DNA from: Rhizobiales bacterium GAS188
GTDB taxonomy: Bacteria > Pseudomonadota > Alphaproteobacteria > Rhizobiales > Beijerinckiaceae
Direction of reading: 5' to 3'
DNA: 64,000 bases
Assembly: GCA_900104855.1 (NCBI GenBank)
Contig: FNSS01000001.1
Coordinates: 930,001-994,000, forward strand
The notes beneath the pieces were generated by a model. That model saw only the letters and a program-made list of their open reading frames with translations, was not told where the DNA came from and ran no database searches. Below are positions 17,686-26,548 of the stretch, piece after piece. Position 1 is the stretch's first letter; each line of letters begins with the position of its first letter. A program made the translations under genes and the position numbers.

Positions 17686-18519
17686 ATGCCCTCCTCGAAA
17701 TCGAACGGACCGGTGCTCTGGAGCATCGATGAGCGCGGGGTCGCGCATGTGATCCTCAACCGGCCCGAGGTGAACAACGCATATGACGGAGCGCTTATCG
17801 ACGGCCTGCTTGCCGCGATCGACGCGCTGGGGGCGGTGCCGGGCTTGCGAGCCGTCGTCATCCGGGGCAATGGCCGGCATTTCCAGGCCGGCGCCGATCT
17901 GAAATGGATCGACACGGTGGCGCGATCCTCGCCCGCCGACAATGTCGCCGCCTCGCGCGCCACTGCCGAAGCGGTGCGGCGCCTCAATCTCGCCCCCGTG
18001 CCGACGCTCGCGCTCGTCCAGGGCGGCTGCTTTGGAGGCGGCACCGGCATCGTCGCTGCCTGCGACGTGGCGATCGCGGCCAATAACGCCATGTTCTCGA
18101 TCTCGGAAGTGCGCTGGGGGCTGACGGCAGCCATCATCATCCCGCAGCTCAAGGACGCCATCGGCCTTCGCCAATTGCGCCGCTACGCGCTGACTGCCGA
18201 ACGTTTCGGGGCCGAGGAGGCGAAGCGCATCGGCCTCGTCCATGACGTCGTGCAGCTCGAGGAGCTCGAGGCCACGGGCGCGCGCATCATCGGCCAGCTG
18301 CTCGAGAGCGGACCGCTCGCCATCAGCGAGACCAAGGCGCTCGCGCTCGAAGCCTCGAAGGCCGCGCTCGACGAGCTGAGCTTCGCGCGCCTCGTCGAGA
18401 GCCACTCGGCCAAGCGCCAATCCGCCGAGGCGGCGGAAGGGCTCGCCTCCTTCGCCGAGAAGCGCGCGGCACGCTGGAGCTCCTTCTCCCCGCGCTCGCG
18501 GGGAGAAGGCGGGGGTTGA
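17686..18519 (+). CDS. Enoyl-CoA hydratase/isomerase family protein
   Basis: Crotonase-fold enzyme acting on acyl-CoA thioesters. Oxyanion-hole segments GRHFQAGADLKW and GGCFGGGTGIVAACD are intact, and ISEVRWGLTAAII carries the expected catalytic Glu region. The SEVRWGL form resembles methylglutaconyl-CoA-type hydratases (leucine or terpenoid breakdown), but the substrate is not certain. ATG 17686 with GGAG upstream is preferred to GTG 17653; it gives 277 residues. The last residues, SFSPRSRGEGGG, are encoded by palindromic repeat copy C, so the natural C-terminus has been replaced or extended. Confidence 0.88.
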   Translation: MPSSKSNGPVLWSIDERGVAHVILNRPEVNNAYDGALIDGLLAAIDALGAVPGLRAVVIRGNGRHFQAGADLKWIDTVARSSPADNVAASRATAEAVRRLNLAPVPTLALVQGGCFGGGTGIVAACDVAIAANNAMFSISEVRWGLTAAIIIPQLKDAIGLRQLRRYALTAERFGAEEAKRIGLVHDVVQLEELEATGARIIGQLLESGPLAISETKALALEASKAALDELSFARLVESHSAKRQSAEAAEGLASFAEKRAARWSSFSPRSRGEGGG

Positions 18520-18627
18520 GGGGCTTGGTGAGTGTGGGCCAGCGCCGCGGCCAATCACCCGGCCCCTCACCCGATCCTCGCCTAGCGGCTCGGATCGACC
18601 TCTCCCCGCAAGCGGGGCGAGGTGAGG
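18481..18627. repeat. Large palindromic intergenic repeat, copy C
   Basis: Left hairpin CTTCTCCCCGCG-CTCGCGGGGAGAAG overlaps the 3' end of the enoyl-CoA hydratase gene. The right arm holds CCCCTCACCCGATCCTCGCC-TAGCGGCTCGGATCG, the reverse of the arm in copies A and E, and a closing CTCTCCCCGCAAGCGGGG hairpin. The following 400 bases up to the helicase (18628-19032) hold no gene I can support; an AT-rich TATATA near 18765 could be a promoter -10 element. Confidence 0.82.
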
Positions 18628-19032
18628 TGCGGGCGCCCCAGTCATAATCCCGCCCGATTCGACTCCGCCGTCAAAATATGACTCACATCGTGGCCACCGA
18701 TTCGGGCGCCATCTGTTCGAAGGATGTTCCCGCGATCGGGCTGGCACAATCCGTCACGCAGGCACTATATAGGTGAGGACCACGCGCGAGGGGTGGGGAT
18801 GCGGGGACTTCAGGTCAAGGACTTGGGCCATCGCATTCCGCTTGCGCAGCCGAGGATGGATAATCCCGATCGTGCCTGATTTCCGAGCGGCCTGTTCCCG
18901 ACATCCAGCTGCGCTGCGTGATCCGAGGCTTGACCCCGAAACTTCGCCTGCGGGGATCGGCGCGGTCGATTCGCCGAGCATTTTCTCGCAGAGCAACATT
19001 TTCCCACCGATCACGCCCCTCGGAATGCGCCG

Positions 19033-22000
19033 ATGACCATGATCTTCAAGCGCTTCGCGCGCGCCGATCGGGCCAAGGGCGTGACCGCCGTGCTCGGCCC
19101 GACCAATACCGGCAAGACCCATCTCGCCATCGAGCGCATGCTGGCGCATGGCGCGGGCGTGATCGGCCTGCCGCTGCGGCTGCTGGCGCGCGAAGTCTAT
19201 GGGCGGGTGGTCGAGAAGGCGGGGATCGGCTCCGTCGCCCTCGTCACCGGCGAGGAGAAGATCAAGCCGGAGAAGCCGCGCTATTGGGTCGCCACCATCG
19301 AGGCCATGCCGCGCGACGTGGATGTGCCTTTCGTCGCCATCGACGAGGTGCAGCTCGCCGCCGATCTCGACCGCGGTCATGTGTTCACCGATCGGCTCCT
19401 GCATGCGCGCGGCACCCAGGAGACCTTGATCATCGGCTCCTCGGTGGCGCGGCCCCTGGTGGAGCGGCTCCTGTCGGGCGTCAATGTGGTGACACGCCCG
19501 CGCCTGTCGAAACTCAGCTTCGCCGGCGAGAAGAAGATCACGCGCCTGCCGCCGCGCTCGGCCATCGTCGCCTTCTCGGCCGAGGAGGTCTATGCCATCG
19601 CCGAGTTGATCCGACGCCAGAAGGGCGGCGCCGCCGTGGTGCTCGGCGCCCTGTCGCCGCGCACGCGCAACGCCCAGGTCGAGCTGTTCCAGGCGGGCGA
19701 TGTCGATTTCATCGTCGCCACCGATGCAATCGGCATGGGGCTGAACCTCGATGTCGATCATGTGGCCTTCTCGGCTGACCGCAAATTCGACGGGCACCGG
19801 CATCGGCGCCTGACGCCGGCCGAGATGGGCCAGGTGGCCGGGCGTGCCGGCCGCTATATGCGCGATGGAAGCTTCGGCTCCTCGGGACGCTGCCCGCCTT
19901 TCGATCCCGATCTCGTGGAAGCGCTGGAAAACCATAAATTCGACCCGCTCGAATGGTTCCAATGGCGCAACAGCGATCTCGACTTCTCCTCGCTCGACGC
20001 TTTGCAGGCGAGCCTCGCCATGATGCCGCAGGAGCCGGGCCTGACGCGGGCGCCGGCGGCCGACGACGTCATCGCCCTCGAGATCGCGGCGCGCGACAAG
20101 GACGTGCGCGAAAAAGCGAGCTCGCGCATCGAGATCGAACGATTATGGCAAGTCTGCCAGCTCCCGGATTACCGCAAGGTCGCGGCCCACGCCCATAGCG
20201 AAATGGTGATGGCGCTGTTCGGCTTCCTGGCCGGAGGCGGTCGGGTGCCCGATGACTGGCTGGCGGGTCAGATCGCCATGGTCGACCACACCGATGGGGA
20301 TATCGACACGCTCTCGGCCCGCATCGCGCAGGTGCGCACCTGGACCTTTGCGGCCAACCGGCCGGACTGGCTTATTGATCCAGAGCATTGGCAGGGCGAG
20401 ACGCGTCGGGTAGAGGACAGTCTGTCGGATGCCTTGCACGAGAAGCTGGCGCAGCGCTTCGTCGATCGACGGACGAGCGTGCTCATGCGCCGCCTGAAAG
20501 AGAATGCGATGCTCGAAGCCGAAATCACCGCGTCTGGCGACGTGCTGGTCGAGGGCCATGATGCGGGTCGCCTGCAGGGCTTCCGCTTCACCTTGTCGCC
20601 CGAAGCCAGCGGACCGGACGCCAAAGCGCTGCGCGCCGCGGCGCTGAAGGCGCTGTCGCCCGAATTCGAGACGCGCGGCGCGCGTTTCGCGGACGCGAAG
20701 GACGACGCCATCGTGTTGGCGAGCGACGGCGCCGTGCGCTGGCGCGGCGAGGTCGTGGGCAAGCTGGTCGCCGGCGACAGCGTGCTGAAGCCGCGCATCG
20801 CCATGCTGGCCGACGAGCACATCTCGGCTCCGGCGCGCGAGAAGATCGACAGGCGGCTGTCGCTATGGATCGCCGCGAGGGTCGAGAAGCTGCTCGGACC
20901 GCTGCTCGCTTTGGAGAATCCAACCGATCTGACGGGCGTGGCGCGCGGCATCGCCTTCCAGGCGAGCGAGGCGCTGGGCGTGCTCGATCGTGCCCGCGTC
21001 GCCCAGGAAATGAAATCGCTCGAACAGGAAGGCCGCGCCAAGCTGCGCGCCCTGGGCCTGCGCTTCGGCGCCTATCACATTTACGCGCCTGCCCTGCTCA
21101 AGCCGGCGCCGCGCGCCTTGGCGACACAGCTCTACGCCTTGAAGCATGGCGGCCCCGAGACCGTCGGGCTCGAATCGATCATGCAATTCGCCTCTTCGGG
21201 GCGCACCTCCTTCCCGGCCGATCCCGAGGCCCCCAAGGCGCTGTTCCGCGCGGCGGGCTTCCGGCTGTGCGGCAAGCGGGCCGTGCGCGTCGATATCCTC
21301 GAACGGCTCGCCGACCTCATTCGGCCGGCCGTGCAGTACCGGCCTGGCCTGACCCAGGGGACACCGCCTGCCGGCACCGCGGACGGTGACGGTTTCGTGG
21401 TCACCGGGCAGATGACTTCGCTCGCCGGCTGTGCGGGCGAGGATTTCTCCGCCATCCTCACCTCGCTCGGCTATACGGCGACGCAGCGCCCCGGCCCCGC
21501 CATCACGGTGCCGCTCGCGGCGCCGCCGGCCGCCCCGCCGGCTCCCGTCCCCGAGCCCGCACAGGCCGCAAGCGAACAGGCCCCGGCCGAAGCCGCCCTC
21601 GCCCCGGCGGCGCCGAGCGACGACGAGCCTTTCCTGCCCGGCCTCCTGCCGGACGCCGAACCGGCGCCGGCCGCTATCCCGGCGCTCGCCGCGGCTGAGC
21701 CCGAGCCCGCGCCTGCAGTCGCGACCCTGGAGGAGCAGCAACCTGCCCCGCCGGCCCCACCGGCCGAGGCGGCAGAAAGCGTGGAAACCACCGCAAGCGC
21801 CGAGACGGTCGCCGCTCCTGTCGCCGTCGCGACCGAAGGCCAGGCTGTTAGCGAAGTTATCGTTGCCGAATCTGCCGTTGCCGAAACTGTGGTTGCCGAG
21901 CCAGGCGTTGCCGAAACTGCGGTTGCCGAAACTGCGGTTGCCGAAACTGTCGCTGCGGAAGGCGCCCCGGCAGAGGTGGCCGAGCCCGAGTTGATCGAGG

Positions 22001-22425
22001 TCTGGCGCCAGCAGCGCCAGGCCCATCCGCGCCAGCGCCAGCAAGGCCAGAGTGCCGGCGAAGCCCGCGAGCGGCAGCGTCCGCGGCGCGATCGCGGCCC
22101 GAGGCCCGCCGAACCCGCCCGGGAGGCCTCCAGCCCCGCCTTCACGCCGCAGACGACGCCGGCCCCGGATGGAGCGGCGCAACGCGACCAGAGACAAGGG
22201 CGTGATCAGAGCCGAGGCGATGGCGGACGTCCGCAACGGCGCGACAAGCGCCACGGCCAGCGCCCGGAGCGCCGTCCCGACGCGCCGCAGCGCCAAGTGG
22301 AGACGGCACAGCGCCATTCCGCCCCGCGCCCCGAGAAGCGTCCGCCGAAGGCGATCGATCCCGACAATCCCTTCGCCAAGCTGATGGCGCTCAAGGCGCG
22401 CATGGAGGAGGAAGGCCGGCGGTGA
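19033..22425 (+). CDS. Large SUV3/MgpS-like ATP-dependent RNA helicase with disordered tail
   Basis: 1130 residues. The N-terminal half is a superfamily 2 helicase: Walker A GPTNTGKTH near residue 23, Walker B AIDEVQLAAD, motif III IGSS, and motifs V/VI in ATDAIGMGLNLDVDHV and QVAGRAGRY. This arrangement matches mitochondrial SUV3 and its alphaproteobacterial relatives, thought to unwind RNA, possibly with exoribonucleases. A middle helical region follows. From about residue 815 the protein becomes Ala/Pro/Glu-rich with VAETAVAET repeats, then Arg/Gln-rich (RQRQQGQ, RPQRRDKRHGQRPERRP), probably a disordered RNA-binding tail ending in a conserved NPFAKLMALKARME segment. The next gene encodes an S4 RNA-binding protein, a conserved pairing. 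Confidence 0.92.
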   Translation: MTMIFKRFARADRAKGVTAVLGPTNTGKTHLAIERMLAHGAGVIGLPLRLLAREVYGRVVEKAGIGSVALVTGEEKIKPEKPRYWVATIEAMPRDVDVPFVAIDEVQLAADLDRGHVFTDRLLHARGTQETLIIGSSVARPLVERLLSGVNVVTRPRLSKLSFAGEKKITRLPPRSAIVAFSAEEVYAIAELIRRQKGGAAVVLGALSPRTRNAQVELFQAGDVDFIVATDAIGMGLNLDVDHVAFSADRKFDGHRHRRLTPAEMGQVAGRAGRYMRDGSFGSSGRCPPFDPDLVEALENHKFDPLEWFQWRNSDLDFSSLDALQASLAMMPQEPGLTRAPAADDVIALEIAARDKDVREKASSRIEIERLWQVCQLPDYRKVAAHAHSEMVMALFGFLAGGGRVPDDWLAGQIAMVDHTDGDIDTLSARIAQVRTWTFAANRPDWLIDPEHWQGETRRVEDSLSDALHEKLAQRFVDRRTSVLMRRLKENAMLEAEITASGDVLVEGHDAGRLQGFRFTLSPEASGPDAKALRAAALKALSPEFETRGARFADAKDDAIVLASDGAVRWRGEVVGKLVAGDSVLKPRIAMLADEHISAPAREKIDRRLSLWIAARVEKLLGPLLALENPTDLTGVARGIAFQASEALGVLDRARVAQEMKSLEQEGRAKLRALGLRFGAYHIYAPALLKPAPRALATQLYALKHGGPETVGLESIMQFASSGRTSFPADPEAPKALFRAAGFRLCGKRAVRVDILERLADLIRPAVQYRPGLTQGTPPAGTADGDGFVVTGQMTSLAGCAGEDFSAILTSLGYTATQRPGPAITVPLAAPPAAPPAPVPEPAQAASEQAPAEAALAPAAPSDDEPFLPGLLPDAEPAPAAIPALAAAEPEPAPAVATLEEQQPAPPAPPAEAAESVETTASAETVAAPVAVATEGQAVSEVIVAESAVAETVVAEPGVAETAVAETAVAETVAAEGAPAEVAEPELIEVWRQQRQAHPRQRQQGQSAGEARERQRPRRDRGPRPAEPAREASSPAFTPQTTPAPDGAAQRDQRQGRDQSRGDGGRPQRRDKRHGQRPERRPDAPQRQVETAQRHSAPRPEKRPPKAIDPDNPFAKLMALKARMEEEGRR
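21845..21960 (+). repeat. 15-bp-period coding repeat in the helicase tail
   Basis: Repeats of GTTGCCGAA-ACTGCG-type units encode VAETV/VAETA pentapeptides in the disordered linker. Confidence 0.8.
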
Positions 22426-22462
22426 GCGTCCGCGGCGATAGCCTCAAGGCTTCGCGGCCGAG

Positions 22463-22777
22463 ATGAGCCCGTCGCGCCGGCGACCTCCGGATCTCGAGGA
22501 CGACGAGGCGCAAGGAGCGCCGCAGCGCCTCGACAAATGGCTGGTGGTGGCGCGATTCGCACGCACCCGCTCCCTGGCGCAGATTCTCATCGAAGGGGGC
22601 CATGTGCGGCTCGATGGCAAGCGTGTCACCGATGGTGCCCGCAAGCTGCGCGCCGGCGATGTGCTGACATTGGCCTTGCCGCATGCCACCAAGGTGGTGC
22701 GCGTCAAGGCGGGCGCCGAGAAGCGCGGCTCTTTCGCGGTGGCGCGCGAGCTCTATGAGGAGATCGGCGGAGGCTGA
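22463..22777 (+). CDS. S4-domain RNA-binding protein, Hsp15-like
   Basis: 104 residues with an S4 RNA-binding domain: QRLDKWLVVARFARTRSLAQ, GGHVRLDGKRV and RKLRAGDVLTLAL. Hsp15 (HslR) rescues stalled large ribosomal subunits carrying peptidyl-tRNA in Escherichia coli; this protein shares the core fold and length but lacks much of the basic C-terminal extension. It begins 37 bases after the helicase gene in the same direction, so both probably act in RNA or ribosome metabolism. Confidence 0.88.
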   Translation: MSPSRRRPPDLEDDEAQGAPQRLDKWLVVARFARTRSLAQILIEGGHVRLDGKRVTDGARKLRAGDVLTLALPHATKVVRVKAGAEKRGSFAVARELYEEIGGG

Positions 22778-22995
22778 AGCACTCGTCGGCGCGCCGCATG
22801 ACCCACTGTCTCGGCAGGTCCCGCTTGCGGGCAGGCGTCACTTGCGGGTAATTCACCCCCCGCCGCCTATATGCTAAAAGAAGGCGTGCTGGGAGAGGGC
22901 ATTCTAGGATAAGCCTTGCGGCGCCGAGCTTCCGCCCCTCACGGCCATGGGAGCGCAGCGCCGCGGCACTGGAGGAACGGCCCGAGGAGCGACGC

Positions 22996-23997
22996 ATGTA
23001 TACGCAAGGCCTGAACACCATCGACACGCATGCGGCAGCTCCCGCCGACGCCGAGCGTGAGGCACGCTTCCAGGCGCGCATCGATGCCGATGAGAAGATC
23101 GAGCCGAATGACTGGATGCCGGCGGCGTATCGGCGCACCCTGGTGCGTCAGATCTCGCAGCACGCCCATTCCGAGATCGTCGGCATGCTGCCCGAAGGCA
23201 ATTGGATCACGCGCGCTCCCTCGCTGCGGCGCAAGGCGGCGCTGCTCGCCAAGGTGCAGGACGAGGGCGGCCATGGCCTCTATCTCTACGCGGCCGCCGA
23301 AACGCTCGACGTGACGCGTGAGGAGCTGGTGGAGCAGCTTCTCACCGGCAAGGCGAAATATTCCTCGATCTTCAATTATCCGACCCTGACCTGGGCCGAT
23401 ATCGGCGCGATCGGCTGGCTGGTCGATGGCGCGGCCATCATGAACCAGATCCCGCTCTGCCGCTGCTCTTATGGTCCCTATGCCCGGGCCATGATCCGCG
23501 TCTGCAAGGAGGAGAGTTTCCACCAGCGCCAAGGCTATGAGATCATGCTCACCTTGGCGCGCGGCACAAAGGAGCAGAAGGCCTTGGCCCAGGCCGCGCT
23601 CGAGCGCTGGTGGTGGCCATCCCTGATGATGTTTGGCCCTTCGGACAAAGAGAGCCAGCATTCCGACACCTCGATGCGCTGGAAGATCAAGCGCTTCTCG
23701 AATGATGACCTGCGCCAGAAATTCGTGGATGCGACGGTGCCGCAGGGCCATGCGCTCGGCCTGGTCTTCCCGGATCCGGAGCTCAAGCTGAACGAGGCCA
23801 CGGGCCATTGGGAATTCGGCGTCATCGACTGGGAGGAGTTCCGCCAGGTGGTCGCCGGCAACGGGCCCTGCACCAAGGACCGGATGCGGGCACGCCGCAA
23901 GGCGCATGAGGAAGGCGCCTGGGTGCGCGAGGCGGCCCTCGCCCATGCCGAGAAGCGGCGGGCGCGCAGCGAAGCCGCAAGACTCGCGGCGGAGTAG
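22996..23997 (+). CDS. paaA: 1,2-phenylacetyl-CoA epoxidase, catalytic subunit A
   Basis: PaaA is the di-iron subunit that epoxidises the ring of phenylacetyl-CoA in the aerobic phenylacetate pathway. The 333-residue protein carries the ferritin-like iron ligands in [13 protein letters not shown] and [13 protein letters not shown] and the [20 protein letters not shown] region. GAGGAG lies seven bases before ATG. paaB follows 17 bases later, but paaCDE is about 14.7 kb away rather than adjacent. Confidence 0.97.
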   Translation: MYTQGLNTIDTHAAAPADAEREARFQARIDADEKIEPNDWMPAAYRRTLVRQISQHAHSEIVGMLPEGNWITRAPSLRRKAALLAKVQDEGGHGLYLYAAAETLDVTREELVEQLLTGKAKYSSIFNYPTLTWADIGAIGWLVDGAAIMNQIPLCRCSYGPYARAMIRVCKEESFHQRQGYEIMLTLARGTKEQKALAQAALERWWWPSLMMFGPSDKESQHSDTSMRWKIKRFSNDDLRQKFVDATVPQGHALGLVFPDPELKLNEATGHWEFGVIDWEEFRQVVAGNGPCTKDRMRARRKAHEEGAWVREAALAHAEKRRARSEAARLAAE

Positions 23998-24014
23998 ATA
24001 TCCGAAGGAACGTC

Positions 24015-24302
24015 ATGACCGACAAGAACTGGCCGCTCTTCGAAGTCTTCATCCGCTCGCGCGGCGGCATGAGCCATCGCCATGTCGGCTCGCTGCATGC
24101 GGTCGATGCCGAGATGGCGCTGCAGAATGCGCGCGACGTCTATACGCGCCGCGGCGAGGGGCTCTCGATCTGGGTCGTGGCGTCCTCGTCGATCACAGCC
24201 TCCGATCCCGGCGACAAGGACACGCTGTTCGAGCCCACCGCCTCGAAGATCTATCGGCATCCGACCTTTTACGAGGTGCCGGAAGATGTCGGCCATATGT
24301 GA
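24015..24302 (+). CDS. paaB: 1,2-phenylacetyl-CoA epoxidase subunit B
   Basis: Small 95-residue subunit of the multicomponent epoxidase. NWPLFEVFIRSRGGMSHRHVGSLHA and DAEMALQNARDVYTRRGEG are family hallmarks, with an FEPTASKIYRHPTFY end. Ribosome-binding site GAAGGAA precedes ATG. Palindromic repeat copy D begins 14 bases after the stop, exactly where paaC would normally follow. Confidence 0.97.
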   Translation: MTDKNWPLFEVFIRSRGGMSHRHVGSLHAVDAEMALQNARDVYTRRGEGLSIWVVASSSITASDPGDKDTLFEPTASKIYRHPTFYEVPEDVGHM

Positions 24303-24315
24303 GAGCTACGGCACT

Positions 24316-24454
24316 CACCTTCTCCCGCTTGCGGGAGAAGGTGCCCGAACGCAGTGAGGGCGGATGAGGGACGGTCGAGCGCTTCACCAACGTCCCTCAC
24401 CCGCCTCGACTGCGTCTCGGCACCCTCTCCCGCCTCAAGTGGCGGGAGAGGGAA
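24316..24454. repeat. Large palindromic intergenic repeat, copy D
   Basis: Hairpin CCTTCTCCCGC-TT-GCGGGAGAAGG on the left and a CCCTCTCCCGCC..GGCGGGAGAGGG hairpin on the right, with inverted TGAGGGACG / CGTCCCTCA arms between. The right hairpin encodes the last residues of the convergent nucleotidyltransferase. Confidence 0.85.
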
Positions 24455-25037
24455 GGGCGCCCAGCGCCGCCTCCTCCACCACTCGTAGCCTCGGCCAGAT
24501 CGCCTTCGCCCGCCTGGCCTTCTCGCCATAGGAAGCGCTCGCCGGCAAGGCCGGGTTGCGGCGCAATATCATATCGAAGATGTCGTCGAGACCGAAAGGA
24601 GCGATGATGTCGATCCTGTCGTCCGCCTCAAGGCTCGCGCCGACCGCGTGTGCGGTCGCGGCATAGAGGGACAGCGACTGATCGGCGGATGCGAGCTTCG
24701 GATAATGGCCGCCGAAGCGCTGCCCGTACCACAGATGCACGCGCGCCTGGTTGCGTGTCTCGACGGGGAACCGAAAACCGCCGGCCGCCGCCGCGACCTT
24801 GCGAATGACCGCGTCCTCAGCCTCGTACGACACATCCTCGTCGAAATAGATGAGGTCGAAATCCTTTATCCCGGTGCCGCGCGGCAGGGCGCAGAGCTGG
24901 TTCCAGACCGTCTGATAGATGGCGCCCGCGACCAGCCGGCCCTGCGGCAGGGCGAACTCGCGCAACAGCCGCAAGATCCGCATCAGATCGGGATCGGCGC
25001 GGATGATCGCTTCGAGCTCGGCGCGGTGGTCGCGCAT
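24435..25037 (-). CDS. Nucleotidyltransferase family protein (COG3575-type)
   Basis: 200 residues from ATG 25037. The segment KDFDLIYFDEDVSYEAED holds the Asp-x-Asp expected for nucleotidyltransferase metal binding, followed by HLWYGQRFGGHYP and the Ser/Asp-rich SADQSLSLYAATAHAVG, typical of the DUF925/COG3575 group of unknown substrate. Its start lies 20 bases after the DUF192 stop, so both are likely co-transcribed with the cold-shock gene. The C-terminal PSPAT is encoded inside palindromic repeat copy D. Confidence 0.8.
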   Translation of the reverse strand: MRDHRAELEAIIRADPDLMRILRLLREFALPQGRLVAGAIYQTVWNQLCALPRGTGIKDFDLIYFDEDVSYEAEDAVIRKVAAAAGGFRFPVETRNQARVHLWYGQRFGGHYPKLASADQSLSLYAATAHAVGASLEADDRIDIIAPFGLDDIFDMILRRNPALPASASYGEKARRAKAIWPRLRVVEEAALGALPSPAT

Positions 25038-25056
25038 CACGCCGCCCGGCAACGAT

Positions 25057-25566
25057 TCAGTGCGGCTTGAACATCGGATGCGAGACCTTGTCGCCCGCCT
25101 TGATGCCGAGCTCGTCGCATATGCCCGAATTGAGCTCGAGCACGCCCAGCACCGGCTCGCCTGAGGCGATCACGCGCCGCGACAGCGGCTCGGTATGCGT
25201 CTCGATGCGGGCGATGCTGCCGTCCTGGCGGATGAACAGCATGTCGAGCGGCAGATAGGTGTTCTCCATCCACATCGCGGCGGATTCGGGGCTGCCGAAA
25301 TCGAAGAGCATGCCGCGATCCTTCGGCATGTAGCGGCGGTACATCAGCCCTTTCTCGCGCTCCGGCGGCGTACGGGCGAGCTCGATCTGGAAAGTGTGGC
25401 CACCATTGGCGGAGGTGATCTCGAGCCGTTGCAGCGCCTCGGCTGCGCGGCCCGAAGTCGTCGCGCCAGCGAGCCAGCCGAAGGCCAGGCCGGCGACGAG
25501 AACCAGGAAGACAAGAACCGATCGACGGGAGGGGTTGGCCCCGTCCCATAAACGCCGCTGCTGCAC
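25057..25566 (-). CDS. DUF192 domain protein, membrane-anchored or exported
   Basis: 169 residues from GTG 25566, chosen because GAGGAG lies about 9 bases upstream; the frame stays open to 25671 but the extra N-terminus is encoded by an 18-bp tandem repeat (YLGGRRHLGG). An N-terminal hydrophobic segment VLVFLVLVAGLAFGWLAG precedes the DUF192 domain with ARTPPEREKGLMYRRYMP, GMLFDF, MWMENTYLPLDMLFI and VLELNSG motifs. DUF192 is a small beta-fold family of unknown function, usually exported. It follows the double cold-shock gene, a conserved order in Hyphomicrobiales. Confidence 0.85.
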   Translation of the reverse strand: MQQRRLWDGANPSRRSVLVFLVLVAGLAFGWLAGATTSGRAAEALQRLEITSANGGHTFQIELARTPPEREKGLMYRRYMPKDRGMLFDFGSPESAAMWMENTYLPLDMLFIRQDGSIARIETHTEPLSRRVIASGEPVLGVLELNSGICDELGIKAGDKVSHPMFKPH

Positions 25567-25584
25567 CAGATGCTCCTCATCGCC

Positions 25585-25620
25585 ACCGAGATGTCGCCGA
25601 CCACCGAGATATCGCCGACC
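25585..25620 (-). repeat. 18-bp tandem duplication upstream of the DUF192 gene
   Basis: ACCGAGATGTCGCCGACC (25585-25602) is repeated with one change at 25603-25620, just upstream of the preferred start. Confidence 0.75.
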
Positions 25621-25667
25621 ACAATGAGCGATAATCCCCATTGCGGGCAAATCTTCGGCAGCCGGCC

Positions 25668-26345
25668 TCAATGGGAGGCGGCGACGGCGTTGTGATCGGG
25701 AAGCCGCACTTCAGTCGCCATGAGGCCCTTCGGCCCAGGCCCGTAGCGCACCAGCACCTGCTGGCCGGGCCGCAGCTCGGCGAGGCCGTAGCGTCGCAAG
25801 GTCTCCATATGCACGAAGATGTCGGGCTCGCCTTCGCCTTTGCTGACGAATCCAAAACCGCGCACGCGATTGAACCATTTGACCGAGACTGCCTCGAGCG
25901 CGCTCGACGGCGTCACCTGGGTATGGGTGCGTGCCGGGGGAAGCTCCGAAGGATGAGGCAGCTTCGGCGGTTCGACCTTCAACACGCGCAGCGCCTGCAG
26001 ACCGCGCTGTCCGCGCACCGCCTCGAGCACGACGCGCGAGCCTTCGACCGTGATCGGGAAGCCGTCGCGCCTGAGGCAAGTCACATGCAGGAGCACATCG
26101 GGCAGGTTCTGGTCGGGCTTGACGAAGCCATAGCCCTTGACCGCATCGAACCATTTCACCACGCCTTCGACATGGATCGGCTCGACGGAAACGACGCCGG
26201 CCCCACCTATCTCATCGGCGAGGCCGCCTCTAACCGTGTCGTGCAAGGCTTCGTTCAAACTACCCTCCCGTGCCGCTCGACCGACGAGAGAGCCGCCGGT
26301 CGAGGGGCTCAATCGCGGGTGACGCTCCGGGACATCGCTGCTCAT
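25668..26345 (-). CDS. Double cold-shock-domain protein
   Basis: 225 residues with two cold-shock domains: the first near residues 58-125 ([21 protein letters not shown]) and the second near 155-215 ([22 protein letters not shown]). Both RNP1 and RNP2 nucleic-acid-binding motifs are intact. Such two-domain proteins are typical of Hyphomicrobiales and bind single-stranded RNA or DNA, probably as RNA chaperones. The first 50 residues are unrelated and may be partly untranslated; an internal start is possible. Confidence 0.9.
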   Translation of the reverse strand: MSSDVPERHPRLSPSTGGSLVGRAAREGSLNEALHDTVRGGLADEIGGAGVVSVEPIHVEGVVKWFDAVKGYGFVKPDQNLPDVLLHVTCLRRDGFPITVEGSRVVLEAVRGQRGLQALRVLKVEPPKLPHPSELPPARTHTQVTPSSALEAVSVKWFNRVRGFGFVSKGEGEPDIFVHMETLRRYGLAELRPGQQVLVRYGPGPKGLMATEVRLPDHNAVAASH

Positions 26346-26457
26346 CGGACTACCAGGGTCAGACGGGCCAATACTGATTCGCCATATAATCTAACATTGC
26401 CGCAGCCGAAACAAAGAGCAAATTCGGAGTTGCCAACAAAGATCGCGCCAAAAAAGC

Positions 26458-26547
26458 TCCTGCCGAGAACGTCCTGCCAAGAACCCTCCTGGCAAGAACG
26501 CTCCTGGCAAGTACGCTCCTGGCAAGAACCTTCCTGGCGAGAACGCT
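26458..26547. repeat. 15-bp minisatellite, about six units
   Basis: Six consecutive imperfect units of TCCTGGCAAGAACGC type fill most of the gap between the sirtuin stop (26549) and the cold-shock gene. It is the longest tandem array in the window and is non-coding in the likely annotation. Confidence 0.9.
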
Positions 26548-26548
26548 G

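Noticed and set aside
18735-18775. Sigma-54 promoter (TGGCAC...) upstream of the helicase
   Set aside because: The TGGCAC half is present but no TTGC element lies at the required spacing.
18754-19962. 402-residue minus-strand open frame opposite the helicase start
   Set aside because: Shadow of the helicase; low-complexity composition and no recognisable domain.
26458-26547. CRISPR array
   Set aside because: The 15-bp units are contiguous without spacers; it is a minisatellite.
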